From the NCBI GenBank assembly GCA_020831965.1, contig JAFIFP010000006.1:49610-113609 (forward strand): DNA of 64,000 nt, given 5' to 3'. The translations under genes and the position numbers were made by a program. Each line of letters begins with the position of its first letter. Position 1 is the stretch's first letter. The notes under the pieces are model-generated. The model saw nothing but the letters and a program-made list of their open reading frames with translations. It was not told the origin of the DNA and did not search any database. This document shows, piece by piece, positions 1-8,661 of the stretch. The DNA is from Idiomarina sp. (GTDB lineage Bacteria > Pseudomonadota > Gammaproteobacteria > Enterobacterales > Alteromonadaceae).

Positions 1-298
1 ATTGAATGGTACGACCGTCTTGATAGAGCAATTGCATCATGTAAGGTTGCAGTGCTGCTGGATCTTCTGGCATATCGATTTCGAGTACGATGGCGTCAGT
101 TTGTTCGTAAGCCAATTCGAAAGCGGGGTTCAATGGGAACTCTGAAGCGGGCAATAAGTGAACGGTGCCACCGATAAACAGGGTGTGCTGGTCATTACTG
201 ACTTTCCAGACTGGGGCTGAGGCTTGCACTGGTGTGGCAAGAACCAATAACCCGGTGACAAGAACCCACAGGCCGAACCAACGTTTTACTCCGTACAT
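1..298 (-). CDS. TraB/GumN family protein, 5' part only
   Basis: The window edge cuts this minus-strand gene, leaving the first 99 codons. Reading from the ATG at 298 gives a signal peptide (MYGVKRWFGLWVLVTGLLVL, then a VQA-S cleavage site). The mature start has the TraB/GumN hallmarks: VWKVSNDQHTLFIGGTVHLL, then PASEFPLNPAFELAYEQTD and IVLEID. Members of this family are exported or membrane-associated proteins with a putative metal-dependent hydrolase fold, and their substrates are mostly unknown. An AAGGAAAG ribosome site lies 6-7 bases before the start. Family assignment is confident; function is not. Confidence 0.8.
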   Translation of the reverse strand, partial: MYGVKRWFGLWVLVTGLLVLATPVQASAPVWKVSNDQHTLFIGGTVHLLPASEFPLNPAFELAYEQTDAIVLEIDMPEDPAALQPYMMQLLYQDGRTIQ

Positions 299-714
299 AA
301 GTGTCTTTCCTTAATCAAAATTGAGGGGCTCAAGTTAACACAATGGTAGGTGTTTGGGATGCGCTGGTTCGTTACGAAATATTACGGCTGTGAGTCGTTG
401 CCAAGCTTTGGGCATTTGGTTATGCGCTTTTCGGGGGCAAGCGGCGTGAACTGGATCACCCCTCCCAGGGACGCCGTGAACCCGCTCCCTGGGGGCTTCT
501 CGTCGACATCCATGTCTCCGAGACCCCAGGCCTAATGGCCCCGTCCACCCCGATGGGGTGCATCGGAAATGCGTGATCGCGGTGAATTCGGGTTTGGCTG
601 TGCGCGATGCAATGCATCGCCTACCGTGATGTTTTTTAGCTTAGGGGTAGGGCATGCACGGCATGCCGCCGCGCGATGTTGGCCTTGATGGGGCTCTGGT
701 GCCGGTATTCTGGA
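299..714. other. 416 bp intergenic region rich in hairpins
   Basis: No convincing gene lies here; the one open frame (350-535) reads through palindromes. Short inverted repeats fill the stretch: a CCCAGGGA/TCCCTGGG pair at 464-471 and 486-493, GACAT-CC-ATGTC at 505-516, CACCCC-GAT-GGGGTG at 546-560, and the two GTAG-headed hairpins annotated separately at 604-667. Such modular palindromes are typical of repetitive extragenic elements. The promoter of the TraB/GumN gene should lie at the left end. Confidence 0.6.
604..667. repeat. REPIN-like pair of GTAG-headed REP hairpins
   Basis: Two elements with the same architecture face each other. On the minus strand, GTAG (624-621) is followed at once by GCGATGC-ATT-GCATCGC (620-604). 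On the plus strand, GTAG (647-650) is followed by GGCATGC-ACG-GCATGCC (651-667). Each is a perfect 7 bp stem with a 3-base loop. They are separated by 22 bases. A GTAG foot followed by a short palindrome is the known signature of REP sequences mobilised by RAYT (TnpA-REP) transposases, and two inverted REPs form a REPIN. No RAYT gene is present in the window. Confidence 0.6.
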
Positions 715-1791
715 CTAGTCTGTCGGGCAAGGCACTAGGATTGTGATCATTCTCTCACCGTTTCGATAGAAATGCTTGCGACACATTGGAGAGCCGCTAC
801 CGCCTGAGGCTGGATCCGTATGATGAGCGTCGAAGAGCTCTTCGAAGGCTCGCTCTGCACACTCACTCATCGGTGGAGCATTAAGTTCGTTGTTCTGGTT
901 AAACAACTTCGCGAGTGTGTGCCCTTCGATCATACTTTGGTGTCTATTTAGCTCAGGGATTACGGTTTGGGTTTCATGATCCAGAACCAGATCGAACACA
1001 ATCTTGGGCGATTGATAGCCACTGTCCACAAGTGTTGAATCAAGCCAGCCAAAGGTATATTCAACAGGCTTTGTTCGGGTTTGGCTTTCAAAACCTAGGG
1101 CGACACCAATATTCTTAAAAATCCCAAACACAAACTGATCTAATGAGACTTGGACGAAGTTAAAGTCGGAGGTCTGAAAGCCAAATTGACCTTGGAATTC
1201 CTGATTGGCTTGTTGCGTCAGTTGGCTACGAACCGTTGCACTAAATGCGGTATTGATGGCTCTGAAGCTAGGATGATCTAAACAATCCTGGCTTTGTTGA
1301 CTGTAGTGGGTTGCAGCAGTCGACATGCCCTGATGGGTGTCTGAGGGCGAGGTAAAGTGATGACTCAACTCATTGGCAATGGTGTTCATCACTTCTGCCG
1401 ATTCAAAGTAATAGCGCGTGCCCTCGGCCACAATGTCTCGGTATTGGGCACTTGGCGTCCAATGCGTCACGCTCAAGTTCATGTCATGAGCTGCTGCACC
1501 TTGGTTTTCGTGAGCTAGGGTAAATCCGTAAATTTCTCCCGAGGCTCGACTGAACACCAAGTAATCCTTTGCGTCGCTCACGCATTGTTCGTTTCCAATA
1601 CCTATTTCCCAGCTGCCGTCAGCAGGCTGACATTGAATACTTGGCGTGGCGTTTTGAATGGCGATAATTTCAGCTTGAGCTGCATTACAATCGTCGCAAA
1701 CAAACGCAAAGTAATCTGGCGTATATGCATTTGCGCTGCCATATAGGAGACTGAAAATACCGATCGTAACAAGAGATAAAATTCGTGTCAT
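715..1791 (-). CDS. Uncharacterised secreted protein, 358 aa
   Basis: I do not recognise this family. The start at 1791 is chosen because it begins a clean signal peptide (MTRILSLVTIGIFSLLYGSA, then NA-Y) and has an AAGGA ribosome site; an upstream ATG at 1836 would add 15 polar residues. The mature protein opens with a CxxC pair (C32, C35) followed by C54 and C70, and more Cys appear near the C terminus, so periplasmic disulfides are likely. It is transcribed alone, with a hairpin-rich gap downstream and an AT-rich upstream region. Nothing in the sequence suggests an enzymatic motif. Confidence 0.65.
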   Translation of the reverse strand: MTRILSLVTIGIFSLLYGSANAYTPDYFAFVCDDCNAAQAEIIAIQNATPSIQCQPADGSWEIGIGNEQCVSDAKDYLVFSRASGEIYGFTLAHENQGAAAHDMNLSVTHWTPSAQYRDIVAEGTRYYFESAEVMNTIANELSHHFTSPSDTHQGMSTAATHYSQQSQDCLDHPSFRAINTAFSATVRSQLTQQANQEFQGQFGFQTSDFNFVQVSLDQFVFGIFKNIGVALGFESQTRTKPVEYTFGWLDSTLVDSGYQSPKIVFDLVLDHETQTVIPELNRHQSMIEGHTLAKLFNQNNELNAPPMSECAERAFEELFDAHHTDPASGGSGSPMCRKHFYRNGERMITILVPCPTD

Positions 1792-1932
1792 GGGTTTGTC
1801 CTTAGTGCTATTTTCCTTATGTTTACACATCGACACATCGACACCTTATAAAACCCTAACATGTTAAAATATTGTATTGCAAATCAAGGGGGAAGGTTAA
1901 GTTTTGCGCCCTGTTAGTAGAGCATGTAGTTA

Positions 1933-1960
1933 AATAACTAATAGTGAATAACTAATAGTG
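1933..1960. repeat. 14 bp tandem duplication
   Basis: The unit AATAACTAATAGTG occurs twice head to tail (1933-1946 and 1947-1960) in the AT-rich gap between the secreted protein gene and yhiN. The following bases AAT begin a third, incomplete copy. It probably arose by replication slippage; no function is evident. Confidence 0.8.
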
Positions 1961-2062
1961 AATCACCAGTGGTCAAATGACTGGGTAAGCAGGAAGGAGC
2001 CGAGTGTCTTGCCTTAAAGCGACGGGTGACCGAGTCTACCTTGGCAGTTTTTTGGCTTATGG

Positions 2063-3262
2063 TCAGGCGGATTGACCACACACGTAGCCACTGGACCAAG
2101 CCCATTGGAAATTGTAGCCGCCGAGCCAGCCGGTGACGTCCATGACTTCACCGATGAAGTAGAGGCCGGGTTGTTTTTTACTTTCCATTGTGCGGCTGCT
2201 GATCTCGTCCACATTTACGCCGCCGAGAGTGACTTCGGCGGTGCGATAGCCTTCAGTGCCATTGGGTTTCAATTGCCAGTGATGCAAGGTGGCGGCAATG
2301 TCGTCAATTAATGTATTGCTTAGATCCGCCAGATTTTGCGCTGGCCATTGATGGCGTGCTGCAAGCGTGAGGCCTAAACGTTTGGGAAACCACTGCTGAA
2401 GTACCGAATGCAAACCTAACTTTGGGCGCTCTTTTCGTAAGCGCTTCAGTTCTTCTGCAATCTGCTCACCGGGGCGCAGGTCAATCTCAATACTTTCGCC
2501 AGGAAACCAGTAGCTCGATATTTGAAGCATCGACGGGCCGCTTAAACCCCGATGTGTAAACAGCATGGCTTCGTTAAAGCCCGCACGCTCGTTCTGCGCG
2601 CGCACGTCAACGGCAAGCCCAGACAGTTCGGCGAACTGCTCTTTGTCTTGCTCGTTCAGGGTAAAGGGCACAAGGCCGGCGCGCACGGGTTGAATACTGT
2701 GGCCGAACTGTTCTGCAACTTGATAACCGAGGGGCGTAGCGCCAAGCTTTGGCATGGATAGGCCGCCAGAAGCGATAACCAGTGATTCACATTGAATATC
2801 TTGCTCTGACGTGCGCACCAGAAACCTCTCTTCGTGACGCTCTACTCCGAGTACTTCGGTTCGGAGCTGCACCTTGGCGCCCGCTTGACTGCATTCAGTC
2901 ATGAGCATGCGCACGATATCCTTGGCGGATTCGTCGCAGAATAACTGACCCAGCGTTTTTTCATGCCAAGGGATCTGATGCTTGTCGACAAGCGCGATAA
3001 AGTCCCACTGGGTATAGCGACTCAAGGCCGATTTACAAAAATGAGGATTGTCTGAGAGAAAGTTCTCTGGGCTTGCGTAGAGATTAGTGAAATTGCAGCG
3101 GCCACCACCGGAAATGAGGATCTTCTTGCCCGCTTGCTTGGCATGATCGATGACCAGTGTTTTGCGACCGCGTTGTGCTGCGGTCGCTGCACACATCAGC
3201 CCTGCCGCTCCGGCACCAATGACAAGTACATCCACTGGTGTGGGTGCGGCGGCTGAATTCAT
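2063..3262 (-). CDS. yhiN: HI0933/YhiN-family flavoprotein
   Basis: A 399-residue FAD-dependent oxidoreductase-like protein of the HI0933 (YhiN/BaiN) family. The Rossmann FAD-binding motif VLVIGAGAAGLMCA is at residues 13-26, the family signature GKKILISGGGRCNFTN follows near residue 45, and the C-terminal FAD-contacting segment ends GWLGGYNFQWAWSSG. Length is normal. The substrate is not established for most members. It starts 11 bases after the YfcC-type transporter gene on the same strand, so the two are probably cotranscribed. The ribosome site before 3262 is weak. Confidence 0.9.
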   Translation of the reverse strand: MNSAAAPTPVDVLVIGAGAAGLMCAATAAQRGRKTLVIDHAKQAGKKILISGGGRCNFTNLYASPENFLSDNPHFCKSALSRYTQWDFIALVDKHQIPWHEKTLGQLFCDESAKDIVRMLMTECSQAGAKVQLRTEVLGVERHEERFLVRTSEQDIQCESLVIASGGLSMPKLGATPLGYQVAEQFGHSIQPVRAGLVPFTLNEQDKEQFAELSGLAVDVRAQNERAGFNEAMLFTHRGLSGPSMLQISSYWFPGESIEIDLRPGEQIAEELKRLRKERPKLGLHSVLQQWFPKRLGLTLAARHQWPAQNLADLSNTLIDDIAATLHHWQLKPNGTEGYRTAEVTLGGVNVDEISSRTMESKKQPGLYFIGEVMDVTGWLGGYNFQWAWSSGYVCGQSA

Positions 3263-3273
3263 AGTTAAAGCAC

Positions 3274-4713
3274 TCAGCTATAGGCCAGTGTGGCAGCGCT
3301 ATCGAGCAACAGCGCCGCTTCGGGTTGATAGTCCGCACCGTAACCAAAGAGCACGGCCAAGATCAGCACTACAGTGGCGGCAAGCATGAGCTTGGCCAAC
3401 AACGGTAGACAGAACTTAAACCAACGGTCATAAGGTACCCCGGCAATCCCGATAATCCCCATGAGGACCGCATTGGTTGGCACAATCATGTTCGAGAAGC
3501 CATCGCCAAACTGATAAGCCAGTACGGCGACTTGGCGTGGCACACCCACGAGATCACTGAGTGGAGCCATGAGCGGCATGGTGACAAAAGCCTGCCCCGA
3601 ACCGGAAGGGACGAACAGGTTTAGAATGGTTTGAATAATCAGCATGCCCACGGCCGAGATAGCGGCGGGTACGTGACCAAGCGGCATGGACATACCATGC
3701 ACAATACTGTGAAGAATTTGACCATCTTCTAGAATGAGTGCAATACCACGAGCGACACCAATCAACACGGCCGTAGTGGTTAAGTCTTTGACGCCTTCAA
3801 TAAAGCTGTCAGCGGCTTCGTCGAACTTCAGGCGACCCAACACAGTAATTACTAGACCCCAACCAACGAAACAGGCGCCTAATTCATACAGGTACCAACC
3901 GTGCTGTGAAATGCCGTAAATGGCGATCACTATGGTGGCTAAGAAGGTGCCGAGAATTAGGCGATGACGCCCATTCAAGGTGGGGTAGCTGGTTTGTTCC
4001 TGACCGTTCAACGGGCAGGGAAGATCGGCAACTAAGGATGCGCTCGGATCGGCCTTTACTTTTTTGGCATAACCCCAGATGTGGTGATAGGCAATGATGA
4101 CGAACGGTAGAATAATCGCGAGGCGTAACCATAAACCAGAGTACGGAGGTACTTCTGCAATGCCTTGGGCAATGAGTACGGTGAAGGGGTTAAAGGCGGA
4201 CACACCATAACCCACACCATAGCCTGCAACAGTCATTGCCACAGCGGTCATGCTGTCGAGTCGCATGGCCTTACAGAGCGCCACCAGAATCAGCACGAAT
4301 GGAATATATTCGCCCGCAGTACCAATGGCGCCCGACGCCAGCGAGAAGAAGAAGATCACCATGAAAATGAGCTTCTCGGGTTTTTCTTTGTGCTTCTCTA
4401 GCAAGCGGCCGATAAGTGCGTCAACGGTGCCGGTACGGCGTGCAATCGCTAACACCCCCCCCACAATGAAGACGAAGAAGATGATGTCTTGTGCTGCGGC
4501 AAAGGCGCGCGGCACTGCAGTAAGCAGCTGCCATGGCGTCAGGTATTGGCGCTCTTCCACTACTTCATAAGTACCAGGCACAACCACGGTGCGACCTGTC
4601 TCGGTCAAACTGGTATCGAAAAAGCCCTGCGGCACAACCCAAGTGGCCAACATGGCCAAGATCATCATGCTAAACAGCAGCGTAAGTGTATGTGGGACTT
4701 TGAATGCTTTCAT
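3274..4713 (-). CDS. YfcC-family inner-membrane carrier
   Basis: A 479-residue polytopic membrane protein of the YfcC family (DcuC-related ion-transporter superfamily). It has roughly a dozen hydrophobic segments, a cytosolic hydrophilic loop in the middle, and the conserved stretches GAIGTAGEYIPF and LFVPSGSGQAFVTMPLMAPL that line the transport path in this superfamily. Relatives carry amino acids or dicarboxylates, often as antiporters; the substrate here cannot be told from sequence. It is the first gene of a likely two-gene unit with yhiN. Confidence 0.85.
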   Translation of the reverse strand: MKAFKVPHTLTLLFSMMILAMLATWVVPQGFFDTSLTETGRTVVVPGTYEVVEERQYLTPWQLLTAVPRAFAAAQDIIFFVFIVGGVLAIARRTGTVDALIGRLLEKHKEKPEKLIFMVIFFFSLASGAIGTAGEYIPFVLILVALCKAMRLDSMTAVAMTVAGYGVGYGVSAFNPFTVLIAQGIAEVPPYSGLWLRLAIILPFVIIAYHHIWGYAKKVKADPSASLVADLPCPLNGQEQTSYPTLNGRHRLILGTFLATIVIAIYGISQHGWYLYELGACFVGWGLVITVLGRLKFDEAADSFIEGVKDLTTTAVLIGVARGIALILEDGQILHSIVHGMSMPLGHVPAAISAVGMLIIQTILNLFVPSGSGQAFVTMPLMAPLSDLVGVPRQVAVLAYQFGDGFSNMIVPTNAVLMGIIGIAGVPYDRWFKFCLPLLAKLMLAATVVLILAVLFGYGADYQPEAALLLDSAATLAYS

Positions 4714-4843
4714 TTCAGAAGGCCTTTCATTATAGGAATTATTTTAGTCGGCTAAGTCTACCTGAAGCTTTGAAACCAACCAAGGTTATCGTTCGTAGAG
4801 AAAACACGTTACAATCGCTCAAAAGCATTTCTCATTGAATGGC

Positions 4844-5683
4844 ATGATAAAACAGCGCGCATTTCTGAAGTGGGCCGGTGGAAAATATTCGCTGGTAGAA
4901 GATATACAGCGAGTCCTTCCCAAGGGCGACAAGCTGATCGAGCCATTCGCTGGTGCGGGTTCTGTATTCTTGAATACGGACTATGAGCAGTACTTACTCA
5001 ATGACATCAACCCCGACCTTATTAACCTGTATAAACTGCTGAAACGAAAGCCCAAGTCGTACATTGAAGACGCGCGTAGTTTATTTGTGCCAGCGAACAA
5101 CACCCCCGCAGCCTATTACGCGCTGCGCGAAGAATTTAATCAAAGCCAAGACATTTATGTTCGCTCCTTATTATTTCTGTATTTGAATCGTCATGGTTAC
5201 AACGGCTTGTGCCGCTATAACGCCAGCGGCGGTTTTAATGTGCCCTTTGGCAAGTATCTGAAAACCTATTTTCCCGAGCGGGAATTAGAGTTTTTTGCCC
5301 AGAAGGCCAAACGCGCTACTTTCACCTGCGAGCCTTTTCAACATAGCTTTCGCCGTGCTCGGCGGGGTCATGTGATTTACTGTGACCCACCTTATTTACC
5401 CCTAAGTGCCACCGCGAACTTCACTTCATACGCAACCCATGGCTTTGGATTAGACGAGCAAATGCTGTTGGCGAAAAAAGCGGTGCATGCGTCGCGCAAG
5501 CGTCATATTCCTGTGGTGATTAGTAATCACGATACGGAGCAAGCGCGCTGGCTCTATAAAGCGGCTGACCTTACAACTTTGCAGGTTCATCGTTTTATTA
5601 GCCAAAATGGTGCCACGCGCAATAAAGTAGGAGAGCTACTGGCCGTATTTCCGGTTGCCGACGCGGGTGAAACAAACTCATGA
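4844..5683 (+). CDS. dam: DNA adenine methylase Dam
   Basis: Methylates adenine N6 in GATC, used for mismatch-repair strand choice and replication control. The AdoMet-binding FxGxG-type motif (FLKWAGGKYS and EPFAGAGSVF) is near the N terminus and the catalytic DPPY box appears as YCDPPYLPL about residue 182. Length (279 aa) is normal. The ATG at 4844 is preferred to the one at 4835 because MIKQRAFLKWAGGKY aligns with the usual N terminus; neither has a good ribosome site. Dam usually follows damX; here it is divergent from damX, with elaA and rsmJ between them. The stop overlaps the elaA start by 4 bases. Confidence 0.95.
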   Translation: MIKQRAFLKWAGGKYSLVEDIQRVLPKGDKLIEPFAGAGSVFLNTDYEQYLLNDINPDLINLYKLLKRKPKSYIEDARSLFVPANNTPAAYYALREEFNQSQDIYVRSLLFLYLNRHGYNGLCRYNASGGFNVPFGKYLKTYFPERELEFFAQKAKRATFTCEPFQHSFRRARRGHVIYCDPPYLPLSATANFTSYATHGFGLDEQMLLAKKAVHASRKRHIPVVISNHDTEQARWLYKAADLTTLQVHRFISQNGATRNKVGELLAVFPVADAGETNS

Positions 5684-6132
5684 CACTAAACTGGCAGGTA
5701 TTGCCATACAGCGCCCTTACGCGTGATCAGCTCTATGCCATGCTGAAGTTGCGTCAGGACGTGTTTATTGTTGAACAGAATTGCCCTTACCATGACATTG
5801 ATGGCGACGATGTAAATTGGCTTCATCTCTTGGGAGAGCAGGCTGGACGACTAGTAGCTTATGCCCGTTTACGTTTGACAGACACCACAGGTGCGCCAAT
5901 TGCGCGCATTGGTCGCGTGATAGTTGCGGTGGAGGCACGTCATCAGGGAGTTGCGCGGCAGTTAATGCTGCGGGCCATAGACGAAATTCATCAGCAAACA
6001 CCGAATCGCCCGATTGCGCTCGCCGCACAAACCTACCTCCTGCCCTTTTATCAGTCACTCGGTTTTGCCAATGTGGGTGAGCCCTATCTGGAAGATGATA
6101 TTCCTCATCAGGACATGGAGTGGCATCCATGA
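5680..6132 (+). CDS. elaA: ElaA-type GNAT acetyltransferase
   Basis: A 150-residue GNAT-fold protein with the ElaA hallmarks: LRQDVFIVEQNCPYHDIDGDD near residues 27-47, and the acetyl-CoA loop VIVAVEARHQGVARQLM. The substrate of ElaA proteins is unknown. The start codon overlaps the dam stop (ATGA), and its own stop overlaps the rsmJ start, so dam-elaA-rsmJ look translationally coupled. Confidence 0.9.
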   Translation: MTLNWQVLPYSALTRDQLYAMLKLRQDVFIVEQNCPYHDIDGDDVNWLHLLGEQAGRLVAYARLRLTDTTGAPIARIGRVIVAVEARHQGVARQLMLRAIDEIHQQTPNRPIALAAQTYLLPFYQSLGFANVGEPYLEDDIPHQDMEWHP

Positions 6133-6914
6133 CAACGCCCGTTTTCACGCGTATTCCTGAACTTCAGGCGGCGGCAGCTGACTTAGCCGTGCGTTATGGA
6201 TTGCCCCTTTCGCCGACCATTCCCGACAATGACGCCTTTGGCTTGGAACTGACCTTGGATGGCTTGCAACTGTTGTGGTTTGCGCGGTCAGAGTTTCAGC
6301 CCTTGGAGCTCTCTTTCACGCAAGGGAAGCAGGCTTGGCGGCAACAGCAAGGCGGGGGGCGACAGGAAGCTGTGGTGCGTGCCTTGGGTATTGCTAAAGG
6401 TCATCGCCCCCGCATTCTGGATGGGACGGCGGGTTTAGGCCGTGATGGAATAATGCTGGCCCATGCTGGGTGTTCGGTATGTCTGTTGGAGCGTCATCCA
6501 GTGATTTTTGCTCTGCTGGATCAGGCCATTGAAAATGCAGGTGCAGACGAAAAGATTGGTCAATGGGTCACGCAGCGTGTGCAAGTCATGCAGGGCAGTC
6601 TCATTGAGCAAGAAATCATGCCGGCGGTACTGAAAAACTTTGCTCCCGAAGCAATTTATCTAGATCCCATGTTCCCAGAGCGCGGTAAAACTGCAGCGGT
6701 GAAGAAAGACATGCAAATGTTGCAGCATTTGGTGGGGGGCGATGACGATGCCGATGCTCTGCTACCTGCGGCCCTTGCTTTGGCGTCACATCGCGTTGTC
6801 GTGAAACGACCTGCGCTGGCCCCGTTCTTAGCCGGGCAAACACCTAGCAGTCAGGTTACAACGAAGAAACACCGCTTCGACATCTACGTGAAGCAAGCCT
6901 ACGGCCGCGCTTAG
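6129..6914 (+). CDS. rsmJ: 16S rRNA (guanine-1516-N2)-methyltransferase RsmJ
   Basis: Methylates N2 of G1516 in helix 45 of 16S rRNA. The AdoMet motif DGTAGLGRDGIMLA and the catalytic-loop segment LDPMFPERGKTAAVKKDM are both present, as is the family-specific LERHPVIFALL. The ATG at 6129, which overlaps the elaA stop as ATGA, is preferred to the ATG at 6120. Length (261 aa) is normal. It converges on damX with only 18 bases between them. Confidence 0.95.
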   Translation: MTTPVFTRIPELQAAAADLAVRYGLPLSPTIPDNDAFGLELTLDGLQLLWFARSEFQPLELSFTQGKQAWRQQQGGGRQEAVVRALGIAKGHRPRILDGTAGLGRDGIMLAHAGCSVCLLERHPVIFALLDQAIENAGADEKIGQWVTQRVQVMQGSLIEQEIMPAVLKNFAPEAIYLDPMFPERGKTAAVKKDMQMLQHLVGGDDDADALLPAALALASHRVVVKRPALAPFLAGQTPSSQVTTKKHRFDIYVKQAYGRA

Positions 6915-6932
6915 CTGACGGCTTCTCCGGCA

Positions 6933-8615
6933 TTATGGCGCTGCCATGACCGGACGCAATTCATTCTGAATCCACTCTACAGGTTTTGCCCAAGGTTCCA
7001 GCGCGCGCTGTTCGGCGGGCAAGGTGCGAATTGCAGCACGGGCGTCCGCTAAGGACGCATAGTCTCCCGTCACCACCACGTACCACGAACGCTCATTGCG
7101 AAGGGTTTGATAAACCATCAGGTTTTGGCTGTTTACTTGGCTGTTAAGAAAGCGGTCGAGCGCACTGCGACTGCTGACAGCTGTCAGCTGAATGCGGTAC
7201 CGACTCGGATCGGCCTGCCACAGTGTCGCGTTATCAAATGCATTGAGCCAAGGATTTACCGGGGCCGGCTCAGGCGCTGGTGTATGTTCAACCACGGCCT
7301 CTTGGGTAGCCAAGGCCTGTGTAGCCGGCGCTTCTGTGATGCTCTCGACGATAGAAGTGTCGCTGGCGCCTCTGCGGTCATTCACACGCATTAAGCCCAC
7401 ATGTAAGTCGGCTGGTGCTTGGAACTCACGGGCAGAGCGTGTGAGTTGCGCTAAGGCCTCGTCAAAACTCATGGTGAGTTGTGTATCACCTTGCTCAAGC
7501 ACTGGGTGCAGCGTGGGTTCGTTGTTTGCGACCTCATTGGCTGCGCCAGTCGTCGTTGCTGATGGCTCAACGGCTGTGTCTAAATGAGCCGTGGTTTCCA
7601 CTGTGGTTTCTGCTAGGTTTTCCGCTAAGGTATCCGCTAAGGTATCCGTTACGTTACCCGCAACGTCGCCGGAACTGGATTGCTGCAACCACGCATAAGG
7701 ATTTACGGGGAGTTGGTCCTGATAAAGCCAGCTGACCGCTGCGGCACTCACGACCATCGCGACCAAACAAGCCACAACTAGACGGCGTCCGCCACTGCGT
7801 ACTCGCGGGGTAGCCGAACTCTTGGCAGCGCGTTGTGCTCTCTTCGCGGGAGTGGGTTTACGGGTTGGGGTGTAATCGCTATCGTCATCCATTTGGTAAC
7901 GGGTGGGCGCAACAGGCGTTAGCAAACTGCTAAGTTGTTGCTGAATGAGCCCCGGAAACTGAGGAATAGTCGATAATGCTGATTGCAGACGATGGGTATC
8001 AAGCCGCACCGCTTGCCCTTGCAATAAGGAACGGGAAAAACTCAAGGTTTCATCGTCACTGAGTTCAGGGATCAAGAGAATTTCGGGTTTGTCGCCGGCA
8101 TTGCTCGGCAAGCTTTTGCGTTGCCGTGCGGCCCACTCTGTAGGTCCGGACAGCACCACGCTAATACGGTGACGGCCGCCTGTGAAGCGACTGTGTAGTA
8201 CCAGCTCTTGGAGTTCATCAAGGATGACTGGAGCGAGCGTGTTCGCGTCATCGACCACAATCATCAAGTGCTGCGGCTCTGCGGGTAAGGCGCGACGAAT
8301 CGTTTTGCTCAGGGAAATGTCGGGTGTTGCTGAGCGGGCATGACTAATGTGTTGAAGGAGGCGTTCGCGCACATGTTCCGGTTGTAGCTTCGGATTGGCG
8401 ACTAGATAGGCCACATTCGCGTAATCTGACGCCTGCTCTAAAAATACTTCGAGGAGCGTGGATTTCCCGGCGCCCTCTGGGCCCGCCAAGATAACCATGT
8501 GATTCCGAAAGGTCGTGAGGTAATGCAGTTGCTCCAACACCTTTTGCTGGGTTGGCATAATCTGCACGGGCACTGCGAGTGCCGTTGGCATGTTTGTTGT
8601 GGCGACCTGGTTCAT
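6933..8615 (-). CDS. damX: DamX-like SPOR-domain cell-division protein
   Basis: A 560-residue protein with three parts. Residues about 1-240 form an AAA-type ATPase with Walker A GPEGAGKST (45-53) and a Walker B-like MIVVDDAN. One transmembrane helix follows around residues 275-295 (LVVACLVAMVVSAAAVSWLY). After an acidic, Thr/Ala-rich periplasmic linker comes a C-terminal SPOR domain (about 475-555), which binds denuded septal peptidoglycan. E. coli DamX has the same order and helps in division. It follows aroB on the same strand, the normal arrangement. Confidence 0.9.
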   Translation of the reverse strand: MNQVATTNMPTALAVPVQIMPTQQKVLEQLHYLTTFRNHMVILAGPEGAGKSTLLEVFLEQASDYANVAYLVANPKLQPEHVRERLLQHISHARSATPDISLSKTIRRALPAEPQHLMIVVDDANTLAPVILDELQELVLHSRFTGGRHRISVVLSGPTEWAARQRKSLPSNAGDKPEILLIPELSDDETLSFSRSLLQGQAVRLDTHRLQSALSTIPQFPGLIQQQLSSLLTPVAPTRYQMDDDSDYTPTRKPTPAKRAQRAAKSSATPRVRSGGRRLVVACLVAMVVSAAAVSWLYQDQLPVNPYAWLQQSSSGDVAGNVTDTLADTLAENLAETTVETTAHLDTAVEPSATTTGAANEVANNEPTLHPVLEQGDTQLTMSFDEALAQLTRSAREFQAPADLHVGLMRVNDRRGASDTSIVESITEAPATQALATQEAVVEHTPAPEPAPVNPWLNAFDNATLWQADPSRYRIQLTAVSSRSALDRFLNSQVNSQNLMVYQTLRNERSWYVVVTGDYASLADARAAIRTLPAEQRALEPWAKPVEWIQNELRPVMAAP

Positions 8616-8661
8616 ACACTGTCCTCGAGCCTATTCGCCCGAAGACCCGACTTCAGGCGGC

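Noticed and set aside
350..535. 61-codon plus-strand ORF in the first intergenic region
   Set aside because: It runs through the palindromic repeats, has no ribosome site and shows no recognisable protein pattern.
7192..7587. 131-codon plus-strand ORF opposite damX
   Set aside because: It is antisense to the damX linker and SPOR region, low in complexity, and without a ribosome site.
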